In this document: positions 1 through 8,202 of the stretch, piece by piece
Position numbering within the stretch: the first letter of the stretch is position 1
Layout: each line of letters starts with the position of its first letter
From: Caenorhabditis remanei
Lineage: Eukaryota; Nematoda; Chromadorea; Rhabditida; Rhabditidae
DNA length: 64,000 nt
Direction of reading: 5' to 3'
Assembly: GCF_010183535.1 (NCBI RefSeq)
Contig: NC_071328.1
Coordinates: forward strand, 5,022,001 to 5,086,000
Made by a program: the position numbers and the translations under genes
The notes under the pieces: generated by a model
What the model saw: only the letters and a program-made list of their open reading frames with translations
The model's database searches: none
What the model was told of the DNA's origin: nothing

Positions 1-333
1 ACAACGGAGATATGATTCATATGGGAAATGTCGGTGAAATTGTTGAGGAAATTGTGGAAGAGGAGGTCGTTCAGACAGCGGAAGAGGCCGCCAGACAAGG
101 TGGACCGATGAACGAGGAGAAGGTTTATATGGGTGATAAAGATCTTTCTGGTAAGAGATTTCGCGTTCAAATTCTTCACAAAATTCATTTTATTTTCAGA
201 CGGAATGGAGCAAATCGTCGAGGAAGAAGTCACCGATCAACTCCTGGAAGAAGCTATCGTGGAAGGTGTCCTGGTAGAGGAAGAGCTCAATCCGAATGCT
301 GTGATCATCGACGATCATCATATGAGAGCTTAG
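1..333 (+). CDS. 3' end of an acidic protein gene (partial)
   Basis: Only the C-terminal part is inside the window. The first exon runs from the left edge to 150. A 49-base intron (151-199, GTAAGA to TTTTCAG) follows, and the last exon 200-333 ends in TAG. Joining the exons restores one frame of about 91 residues, very rich in Glu and Val, with the related blocks EEIVEEEVV and QIVEEEVTDQLLEEAIVEG, and ending HHMRA. The frame is open at the left edge, so the start lies outside. No domain is recognisable from this fragment and I do not name the gene. The acidic repeats could be a disordered tail or a short coiled coil. Confidence is good for the exon structure and low for function. Confidence 0.6.
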
Positions 334-781
334 AAATTTAATATAAATTCTTAGCCTATTATTCCATCATTAGCTACCCATTCAGCTCTGAGAGCTCTCC
401 TTCTGAATCTCATTCTTTTTTAATAATTTAAATGCTCTTTGTTCGTATTTCCCTCCCTGTTCTGTCATATCTAATTAATTTGTCTCATTGTTTCATGTTG
501 TTTCTTCAAATTCTTTATTAGGACCGAATCCCAAAAAAAGTAATAAATTGAGACAAATTTTCAGAGTTTAATCAGCACAAAGGGGGGATAGTGACACACT
601 GGCTCAGTTATTTCGAAGCTCCCGCTTTTTTTCCATAGATCGCACTTCTCCCTGGTTAAAATGTGTCCCAGTGACAAAACTACCATTCCCACCGCCTTCC
701 CCTCACCAAAACATCCCAAAGACCCACTTCCCACCGCCAATTGCGGTCTTTTGACCCAGTTTCCCATTTTTCAGAATATCT
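334..781. other. 3' UTR/intergenic and conserved 5' flank of tRNA copy 1
   Basis: No gene seen. Positions 655-781 are a conserved flank shared with the other UAU tRNA copies: GTGTCCCAGTGACAAAACTA, then the CCCACTTCCCACCGCCAATT block, then TTTGACCCAGTTTCCC directly before the tRNA. The flank travels with the tRNA at every full copy. Confidence 0.6.
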
Positions 782-866
782 GCCCCGGTGGCCGAGCGGT
801 CAAAGGCGTGAGACTTATGATCTCATTGGTGAAAACCAATCGCGGGTTCGAATCCCGCCCGGGGCA
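782..866 (+). tRNA. nev-tRNA-Ile(UAU), long variable arm, copy 1
   Basis: This is a complete 85-nt cloverleaf. The 7-bp acceptor GCCCCGG pairs with CCGGGGC and is followed by discriminator A. The anticodon stem TGAGA/TCTCA encloses loop CTTATGA, so the anticodon is UAU (reads AUA). A 5-bp variable-arm hairpin (TTGGT, then ACCAA) makes it class II, a shape normally limited to Leu and Ser (and bacterial Tyr) tRNAs. The T arm is GCGGG-TTCGAAT-CCCGC. A box and B box (GGTTCGAATCC) are intact and a T run follows. Long-arm UAU tRNAs are the nematode-specific nev-tRNA-Ile class, reported to be charged with leucine in vitro. Canonical tRNA-Leu(UAA) is excluded because the loop reads TTATG. Confidence 0.92.
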
Positions 867-1017
867 ATAAGCTTTTTTTTCCTTTTTGAATTTGATTTTT
901 AGTGAAAGAAAGTGTTTCTAGACAAATTTCTTCTCAATAATGAGAAATCATACTGGCAAATGTTTCAATTTTTGTCTCAATAACACAAAACCGCTTTTGA
1001 AAAATTTTTCGACGACG
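867..1017 (+). repeat. 3' flank of tRNA copy 1, matching the msh-5 intron around copy 4
   Basis: The bases after this tRNA (ATTTCTTCTCAATAATGAGA, then CATACTGGCAAATGTTT, then a run ending AAAACCGC) closely match 12290-12364, downstream of tRNA copy 4 inside an msh-5 intron. The tRNA was therefore duplicated together with flanking intron sequence. Confidence 0.7.
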
Positions 1018-1066
1018 TCCATAAATCCTAAATCATCTTCTCTGGAATTGAAAGTCTCAGATTCAG
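1018..1066 (-). pseudogene. Relic of an msh-5 exon start
   Basis: Read on the minus strand this is a splice acceptor followed by a short open stretch reading about EDDLGFMDVVEKF. It resembles the start of the msh-5 exon 11554-11706 (EDESGFMDAIESF), and the adjoining intron bases match too. It abuts the duplicated tRNA flank, so it looks like a carried-along gene fragment, not a working exon. Confidence 0.55.
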
Positions 1067-1180
1067 AAATTTGAGTTTATTAACTATCAGAATTGACGAA
1101 TTTTAACGAGAAAACATAAATTGAATGGTAATAAAACAAGATTCAGAGTTCAACCAAGGAATTATAATAGATTGGATCAA

Positions 1181-1369
1181 TTAATTCCGAGCTCTGGCAA
1201 TAAATTGTATTTGATTTGAATTCCGAGATATTTCTGCCTGAACTTCTTCCAAAAACTGCTTCTCTGTCAAATTCCAGACACCAAACATTAACTTGTCTCC
1301 TTCATTTGAAACTGATGACACGTGTTGATCAGAATCTCTCACAATATATCGCCGAGTGGACAGTACCAT
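1181..1369 (-). CDS. Possible small gene or gene remnant, 62 aa
   Basis: A 62-codon ATG-to-TAA frame reads MVLSTRRYIVRDSDQH... and ends FIARARN. Its composition is ordinary for a protein (mixed, not low-complexity), unlike the repeat-derived ORFs nearby. A TTTCAG-like acceptor lies about 30 bases upstream of the ATG, compatible with SL trans-splicing, with an in-frame stop between. It sits next to the msh-5 relic and could equally be one exon of a decayed gene. No homologue is recognised. Confidence 0.3.
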   Translation of the reverse strand: MVLSTRRYIVRDSDQHVSSVSNEGDKLMFGVWNLTEKQFLEEVQAEISRNSNQIQFIARARN

Positions 1370-1437
1370 TTAAACCCTTTCAGCTGCGACTTGTGATCTG
1401 AAAGTTGAAAAGTTATATTCAAATTAAATATCAATAC

Positions 1438-1760
1438 CAGAGTTGTCCGGAATCCGGATTCCGAAATTCCGGGGTTTTTTTTGACATTCCGGTTTTTTGA
1501 GCTTAATTTTTCCGGAATCCAGAAGTTGAAATTCTACATTTTTTGAGTTTAAAAGACAACTATAGCACTTCTTTCTCGGTTTTGATCCTCAAAAGTTGTT
1601 TAAAACTTTATTTATCATTAAAAACAAAAATGACTTGGCCTTGCAAATTTATCGAATCATTCCGAATTCCGGATTCCGAAATTCCGGGTTATTCCGTCAT
1701 TCCGGATTTCGAAAATTTGATTCCGGTTCCGGATTTTTATTCCGGTTCCGGATTCAGAAT
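1438..1760 (+). repeat. TTCCGG-rich dispersed element, copy A
   Basis: The ends are runs of overlapping TTCCGGAAT-type words around a unique core (AGTTTAAAAGAC, then a stretch with CTCGGTTTTGATCCT). The same core and ends appear inverted at 41375-41713, so it is a dispersed element and not a simple repeat. Any ORF in it is a by-product of the repeat words. Confidence 0.6.
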
Positions 1761-2075
1761 TCTGAATATAGAATTCTGAATTTCATAGTCTGAATTCTGA
1801 AGTGATGACAATTCAGGATTCAGGTTCCTGGATTTCGAATTCTGAATTGTGTATTCTGGTTTCATAACTTCGAATTCTGAATTCTAGATTCAAGACTAAG
1901 AAGTTTGGATTCTGGATTCTCGGGATTCAAATTGAGGATTTTTGTTTTAGGTTACAGATTCTAGATTCTGGATTCTGAATTATGGATTCTCAATTTTTTA
2001 TTCGGAATTCTGGCATTTGATCTACGATTCAATATTCAGAATTCAAGGTTCAAGAATAAGGATTCTGAATTTAAG
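1761..2075 (+). repeat. Degenerate TTCTGAATTC simple repeat
   Basis: About 315 bases of imperfect GATTCTGAATTC words. A reverse-complement counterpart fills 26655-26975. No gene is seen here. Confidence 0.6.
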
Positions 2076-2129
2076 AGGACACAAGCAAGATCTTTATTCC
2101 CAAAAAATGTTTACAAAAATGGTTAGATT

Positions 2130-5031
2130 TCACTCGAAAAATTCATAATTCTCCACGAGATGATTGATGAGACAAGCGTGTTGGTGAGCGGCGGTCATAG
2201 TGGCAATCATCGGATACATTCCAGTCAAAAAGTTCTGAAAATTGTTAAAAAATCGAAGAAAAAGGAGAGAAAGAGAACTTACATCCGGCTCCTCTTCAAT
2301 AGGTGAAGTGAAAAAGTCGGGGAGCTCGATGATTTCTGCAAATACGGTGATTGATGGCGGTCGGAGAAAATGAAGGTTCCGATTTATATTCGTTATTTGA
2401 TGGGAATGCAAGTACGCTCTCTGGATAAAAGAGAGAGGCAGACAGCTAGACAGTCTCGTTGTCTGCGTCTCTAGTCTCCCCTTTTCAGTCATCAATCTTT
2501 AAATTCTCATAACTTTTGTAGTTTTGCTTGTATCAAAAAGTTTTCCACTACCAAAATATAAAAAATTCATTTTTTTTCATTTTGTTAGTTGAACATTTCT
2601 TTCAAAAGTTTCACGATTTTCAGATAAATGGGATGTTCCCACAAATACCCGAAGCTCCTTACCAGTACTTCCATTAGTCGGTGCATCCAAAAGATTCGGT
2701 GGGTTGTATTTGGTGAAAGTGACGGGAATGACTCGAGTCATTGGGATATCCAATTTAAGAGTTGGATCATAGACAGGAGCATCCGAATCCTTTAACAAAG
2801 CGCCTCTTTCTTTCTTCCGGCATCTACAAACTTTGTACATTGACTGCGAAGTGTCGAAAGAGACCGATGATTCGGCGTTTCGCTCAACTGCAGTTTCGAT
2901 TAATGCGGATGACGGTTCCGAGGTTCTCTGAAAAAAAAATCTATAGGTATTAGCAAGGCCCACTTCTTACAACCGCGCTCTACCGAAACCTAAGAAAAGA
3001 GACATTTTTCAAGGGCACTTCGGTGGAGCGCAGTTGCGAAGCTATACAATAGCAAAGACTTGATAAGTGCGCTCCATCGCAACTAGTGATTACCGGTGAA
3101 GAAGGAGAAAGAGTTTCCAGTGGAGCACCTGGTGGTGGGATTGGTGGAGGAATAGGGATTGGCTCTGAAATCCGTCGTATATTCTCAATAGAGCACAATT
3201 GCTACAAATTGACCTACCTTCCCCAATCGGCAAAACCTTCAATGGCTCACTCAAAGTCTGCTCGACGGACCCGTTCTCTACGATTTCTCTTTTCTTTTTC
3301 TCGATTTTCTCAATGTTCTCTTCTTTTGGCTTCGTTTCGTCTTCCTCCGATTTCACAGGTTTCTTCGGTGATTCCTCCACTTTCTCCGCAGAATTTTCCT
3401 TGGTTTTCGGTGGAGCTGGTTCGAATTTCGCAGCCGGAATATTCTCGAACGAATACGGCATCTTTTCGATTTCCTTGCGCTCTGATTCGGTTTGAGTTCC
3501 GACTAATTTGTTGGTTCGGTGCTGGAAAATTACTATTTTGTAATTGGATTTTGGTTTAAAAGCGGGGAAATTATGTTTTAGTACAGATTTTGGCTGATTC
3601 GTAAATGTCTTTTTTTTTAAATTTAGTGAGAAATAGGCAACTTTGAGCGAGCAGTTGTAACAAAGTCAGGAATTGCTCCAAATTGGTGAAACTTTTATAA
3701 GTGTGAGTTCAAGACTAGATCTTTATTTTTGTAGTTGACAACTTTTTTATACGACCTTTCTCTAAAGAGTTATAGCCCGGCAAAGTCAGCACACCAACAA
3801 CCTTCTCTTCGCCTACCACCTACTCAAGTCGCTCACTTCTAACCCCTGTATCTCATTCCAGTAACTTCTCGCAAAAAAGTTGACAACTACAAAAATGTAG
3901 ATCTACAATTAATCTACAACACATAAAAATTTCAAGTGAATTGGAATACTCATCAGATCCGGACAGTTCGTCAATGTTGGCTTTTCTCACAGATTTCAGA
4001 AAATTCCCCAAATTCAGGAAGCTGCCACGGTGCCAGTATTTCTTTTATTATTTTGAATTTATATCAGTTTTGTAGATCAAATTAAAATCTTCAATTTTGT
4101 AATTAACAACTTTCCTATACAAGGGCTGTTAAGAGGGAAGCCAAAAAACCCGAAAACCCTAAAACCACCTCATCTAGTTTCTTACCTGGTAGCCTAGAAA
4201 CCCAAACTTTGACCATCAAAATTAAATATTCACAATCAGCGTGACGAGAGCTTTCGAATGAGTATAATCATGGCTAGGTTTGAAAAACGTTGGGTCTCAC
4301 CACAAAACTACGGTATGCGCGTTTAAATTGGGTTACTGTAGTTTTCGTGGTGAGACCCAATTGAGAGCAAACCCGGGCATTATTATACTTTTCTGAAAGC
4401 TCTTTTCACTCTGAATCTGATGGTACAAGTTCTGTATCTCTCTCTCTCAATTAAAGTCACTTCTTCCCTAAACTCACATCATCTTTCTCTTCTTCCATCA
4501 TCCCATTTCCCAATCGAATTGACGACTTTTCTTCCGCTTTCTCTCCAGATTTCTTCGCTGGTTTCGGCGAAATTCGGGCTTCCGAAATGTCGTTTTGTTG
4601 TTTTTCTGTCTGAAATTATAAGGTGTTGTCAGATTCCGCCCATTTCTAGAGGGAGGAGCATACCAAGTCAATAGTAGAGGAAAGGGGAGACGAGTCATTA
4701 GCTTTTTCTTTGGAACTTGGCATTGTCATCGTTCCGGTCACGTTCTGGAAAATAACACAAATATTTAGCAGGGAGTGCGCTCTATTGACAGTTTCAGATC
4801 ATTATCAATAGAGCGCGTTTATCAAACCATACATCAAACGGTAGCGGGTGGAGAATATCGGAGCCTGTTGGTCTCAATGATGTCTGAAAATTCTTTTACT
4901 TTCTATTTTCTAGGAATGGATTACCTCTTCTTTTTTTGATTTTTTTGAGATAGTCGATTGCTTTTTCGTACTCGGACTCGATTGTTTCGAAACTTCGTTT
5001 GCAGTGTTTGGCGAGGATTTTGGAGTGGTTC
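2130..5031 (-). CDS. Charged low-complexity protein, unknown (5' end missing)
   Basis: Nine exons join in one consistent frame on the minus strand: 5031-4925, 4883-4833, 4744-4664, 4609-4478, 3521-3218, 3164-3094, 2927-2663, 2335-2283 and 2234-2130 (TGA). At least 388 residues result. The first part is Ser/Thr/Lys-rich. The middle is Lys/Glu-rich ([20 protein letters not shown]), followed by a proline stretch ([14 protein letters not shown]). The C-terminus is more structured ([15 protein letters not shown], then [21 protein letters not shown]). No named domain is recognised. The first exon listed lacks an ATG and needs one incoming base, so the start exon lies upstream, probably beyond the repeat field at 5.2-7.0 kb. 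The 4478-3521 intron is swollen by repeats. Exon structure is well supported by phase; function is unknown. Confidence 0.65.
2397..2630. repeat. Intronic repeat with CAGACAGCTAGACAG hairpin, copy A
   Basis: It lies inside an intron of the preceding gene. It is nearly identical to 49032-49265 in avr-14, starting GATGGGAATGCAAGTACGCT. It contains the hairpin-forming words AGGCAGACAGCTAGACAG and GTCTCGTTGTCTGCGTCTC, and ends with CATTTTGTTAGTTGAACATT. Confidence 0.6.
2959..3090. repeat. Palindromic element with GCGCTCCACCGAAA arms
   Basis: This is an inverted repeat within an intron. The left arm contains CGCGCTCTACCGAAACC and the right arm GGTGGAGCGCAGTTGCGA. The same family is seen complete at 43070-43215, 43895-44045, 55815-55965 and 62593-62735. 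Confidence 0.5.
3640..4130. repeat. TGTAGTTGACAACTTT-type repeat unit
   Basis: It sits in the long intron 3522-4477. It contains TAGATCTTTATTTTTGTAGT, the inverted word AAAAGTTGACAACTACAAAA, and the block CCACCTACTCAAGTCGCTCA, all shared with the tandem units at 5215-7060. Confidence 0.55.
4228..4415. repeat. Palindromic element centred on GTCTCACCACAAAACTACGG
   Basis: The left arm (GAGAGCTTTCGAATGAGTAT, then GGGTCTCACCAC) is mirrored by the right arm (GTGGTGAGACCC, then TATACTTTTCTGAAAGCTCT). It is MITE-sized, with no coding content. Confidence 0.6.
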
Positions 5032-5214
5032 CTGGAAAGAGTCACAGTTTGGAAGGGTCGTTGGGTACGGTATGGTTTTAAAATTCTGTGTGCATGTAGA
5101 AAAAGTCTATACCGATATTTTTGTAGTTGACAACTTTTTTGTGGGAAGCTGGGCTAGACAGTTATAGGCTTGTGAAGTTGCGTTGATAAAACACTTTTTG
5201 AAAGAAAGACTGAC

Positions 5215-7060
5215 TTTAGGATGTCGTCACAGAATCACTTTTTGTTCCATTTTATCAATGCTTTATTTGTTAAGTAGATCAAATCTAGATCTTCATTTTT
5301 GTAGTTGACAACTTTCATGTACAAGATTTCTCTAAAGAGTTATTCTCTCTAAAGAGCCCGGCAAAGTCAGTTAGGACGGTCTTCCTCCTACTCAACTCAC
5401 TCACTTCTGACCTCCATATCTTATTTCGATGATTTGAGACAAAAAAGTTGTTAACTAAAAAAATGTAGGGCTACACTTGATCTACAACATATCAAAATTT
5501 CAAATAATAATTATTACTCATTACAACGTGACAGTTTGCCAAAGTTGACTTTTTTTTCAAAATTTTTTTTTAAAAATTGACAGTTCAAGAAGTCGTCACG
5601 GTGTCAGTTTTTGTTCCACTTTATCAAATTTTTGTTTGTTAAATAGATCAAATCTAGATCTTCATTTTTGTAGTTGACAACTTTCTAGTACAAGTATTCT
5701 CCAAAGAGTTATAGCGCGACAAAGTTAGTTAGGTCGGTTTTCTCTTCTCCCTTCCTCCCACTCAACTCGCTCACTTCTGACCTCTATATCCCATTCCGAT
5801 GATTTTACACAAAAAGTTGTAAATTACAAAAGTGCTGAGCTACACTTGATCTACAATATATCAAAATTTCAAATCAATAGAAATATTCGTCACAATGCGA
5901 CAGTTTATCAAAGTTGACTTTTTAAAACAAATTTCAGAAATTTCTCCAAATTCAAAAAGCTGTCACGGTGTCAGTTTTTGTTGCACTGCTTTCAATTTAT
6001 ATTGGTTTGTAGATCAAGTCTAGAACGTTGTTTTTATTTATTTAAAATACGTACGTTTATAGTTGACAACTTTTCTATACGAGATCTCCCTAGAGAGATA
6101 TAACCCGCAAAAGTGAAGTTGGTCCACTCTATCAAGTTGATGTGTGTAAGTATCGATAGTGTGTAAGTATCGATACGACTTTCTCGATACTAGCCCATTT
6201 CGAGAAATTATCGATAAATTTCCCGGGAAAAATTTCTCGAAACTTTCTCGAAACTTTCTCGATATTTCTCGAAAGTATCGATACTTTCTCGAGAAATTTT
6301 GAGTGATTTCTCGATACTTTCTCGATACTTTCGAGACGTCTCGATACTTTTCCCGGGAAATTGTGCTTTGTCAACAGTGTCATTTTTCTTTAATGTGTTT
6401 CGCAACCGGACGTTTCGAAACCGGTCATTTCGCAACCGGACGTTTCGAAACCGGTCATTTCGCAACCGGACGTTTAGAAACCGGACATTATGAAACGTCC
6501 GGTTGCGAAATGACCGGTTTCGAAACGTCCGGTTGCGAAATGACCGGTTTCGAAACGTCCGGTTGCGAAATGACCGGTTTCGAAATGTCCGGTTGCGAAA
6601 TGACCGGTTTCTAAACATTCAGTTTCAAAACACACTGCAGACTGTTTGATTTATCGGGAAATTATCGAAACTCTGGGTCTCGATACCATCAATTTTCGAG
6701 AAAAGTATCGAGAAAGTATCGATACTTTTGTGATCAAAAAAGTCTCGATACTTTCTCGAGAAACGTCTCGATAAATTTCTCGAGAAAGTATCGGGAAAGT
6801 ATCGATAAAATTTATCGGGAAATTTCTCGATACTTTTTCGAGAAATTTCTCGAGAAATTTCTCGGGAAATTTCTCGAAGCGGTCTCGAAACCACACACTG
6901 GAAACCACACACAAGAAACCACACACAAGTGGTTGATAGTATCAACCACTTCTCATTTCCCAAGTTAGGAACTCCGTATCTCATTCCAATGACTTCTTAC
7001 AAAAAAGTTGTCAACTACAAAAATGTAGAGCGTGACTTTTTCCATATTCTCCCAAAATTT
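5215..7060. repeat. Tandem array of ~360-bp units, last one interrupted
   Basis: Three units start near 5217, 5587 and 5948 with GTCGTCACGGTGTCAGTTTT or a close variant. Each carries TAGATCTTCATTTTTGTAGT near its start, and an inverted AAAAAGTTGT...TGTAG block later. The third unit is split by the palindromic block 6125-6950 and resumes at about 6965. No gene is visible. Confidence 0.6.
6125..6950. repeat. Large palindromic block of TCTCGATAC words and 30-bp tandem units
   Basis: The outer arms (6160-6360 and 6650-6895) consist of TCGATACTTTCTCGA-type words. The inner part holds a 30-bp unit (AACCGGACGTTTCGAAACCG plus GTCATTTCGC) about 2.5 times in one orientation, then about four times inverted, with the turn near 6485. 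The outer edges also mirror each other. It splits a neighbouring repeat unit, so it is an insertion. Peptide repeats read from it (NRTFRNRSF) are artefacts. Confidence 0.7.
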
Positions 7061-7121
7061 CAGCCCTCTGTCATTTCTCCCCACTACTTGACATCCATCT
7101 GAAATTCACCATTTCCCCCCA

Positions 7122-7315
7122 CTAATTCTCACTGTTCAATTTCCGAATCGGTTGCCTTTTCTTCTCATTACAATGACTTCTTCTCCGTTTTTTCACTTGA
7201 TACAAACGATAGGCAACGACGATTGAGATGCCGATAAACGCCGTCAACGCTATTCTGAATTTCAGTCGTTTCTTCTGGAAGAGGATTCTGAAACTCACTT
7301 GAAAAGAGGTCTCAT
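7122..7315 (-). CDS. 49-aa single-pass membrane micro-protein
   Basis: Exon 1 is 7315-7299 (ATG, 17 bases) and exon 2 is 7254-7122 (TAG). The 44-base intron has GTGAGT and ATTCAG borders, and joining gives 49 residues without a stop. After MRPLFK, residues 7-20 form a hydrophobic segment (IALTAFIGISIVVA). A very basic tail follows (QVKKRRRSHCNEKKRQPIRK), as in small type III or tail-anchored membrane proteins. TTTTCAG about 50 bases upstream of the ATG could be an SL trans-splice acceptor. No orthologue is recognised. The weak point is its size; the clean intron and the charge pattern argue for a real gene. Confidence 0.5.
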
Positions 7316-7475
7316 TGCGTTAAGTTTTCCGGAAAGGAGGAACTAATAAATTAATGAAAACTGAAAACTAATTTCTATTTATTTTTTTATTCATCGGTTT
7401 CCACGTCTTCGAGGAGGCCACGTATGTTCCATTTTCCAGAAATCAATCAATATGAATTGCGCATGATAAAACTAC

Positions 7476-7812
7476 CATACTTGTCAAATGACGGGCCGGC
7501 CCGGCCCGGCCCGTAAAAAGCCCGGCCCGTCAGCCCTGTCTTGTCAGGGATATGGGATTTTTGAGAAAAATTTTCAATTTTTTTTTTCAATTTTCAATTT
7601 TTCAGGCGGAAAATTGACAAAAAGACACTCATATTATTCTATGAGAAAAGTCTGAGTTCATCTCAGTACACCTTAATCAAATTTGAAAAAAAATTGAAAA
7701 AAAAAATTCCCTCCAAAAAGACGGGCCGGGCCGGGCCGGGCCTGAAAAGCTTCGGCCCGGGCCGGGCCTGACGTTTTGAAAAAAAAACCCGGCCCGGCCC
7801 TTGACAAGTATG
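7476..7812. mobile_element. hAT-like MITE in the 5' flank of tRNA copy 2
   Basis: Perfect 12-bp terminal inverted repeats (CATACTTGTCAA / TTGACAAGTATG) are flanked by the 8-bp direct repeat AAAACTAC (7468-7475 and 7813-7820). The subterminal parts are GGGCCGGGCC-rich, the middle AT-rich. Removing the element and one repeat restores the conserved tRNA flank word AAAACTACCATTTCC. An 8-bp target duplication fits the hAT superfamily. There is no transposase, so it is non-autonomous. Confidence 0.8.
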
Positions 7813-7918
7813 AAAACTACCATTTCCGTCGTCTTCCCATCATCAAATCATCCCAAAGATCCACTTCCCACGGCCAATTGCGGTCTTTTGACCCAGTTTC
7901 CCATTTTTCAGAATATCT

Positions 7919-8003
7919 GCCCCGGTGGCCGAGCGGTCAAAGGCGTGAGACTTATGATCTCATTGGTGAAAACCAATCGCGGGTTCGAATCCCGCCCGGG
8001 GCA
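7919..8003 (+). tRNA. nev-tRNA-Ile(UAU), copy 2
   Basis: The 85-nt body is identical to copy 1: anticodon loop CTTATGA, long variable arm, intact A and B boxes, A discriminator, and a T run after CAATAAC. It lies just downstream of the msh-5 3' end and is convergent with it. Its upstream flank is the conserved one, split by the hAT-like insertion. Confidence 0.92.
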
Positions 8004-8202
8004 ATAACTTTTTTTGCTTTTTCAAATTGGTAGTTGGGCGAAAATGAGGACAACTCCAGTGATTTGAAATGAAAATCTTTGCAAAACACACTAAAAAATA
8101 CATTACTACCTAACTAAGAAAAATAAATAAAATTACACCTCTGCGAATTAACAATTGAAACATGATTAAATGAAACATGAATATATAGAACAAGCAATAT
8201 AT

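Noticed and set aside
782..866. tRNA-Leu or tRNA-Ser because of the long variable arm
   Set aside because: The loop is CTTATGA, giving anticodon UAU. Leu(UAA) would need TTAA and Ser anticodons do not fit; the nematode nev-tRNA-Ile class fits all features.
6208..6618. Repeat protein with NRTFRNRSF units
   Set aside because: Reads equally on both strands from a palindromic tandem array; no splice signals or conserved context.
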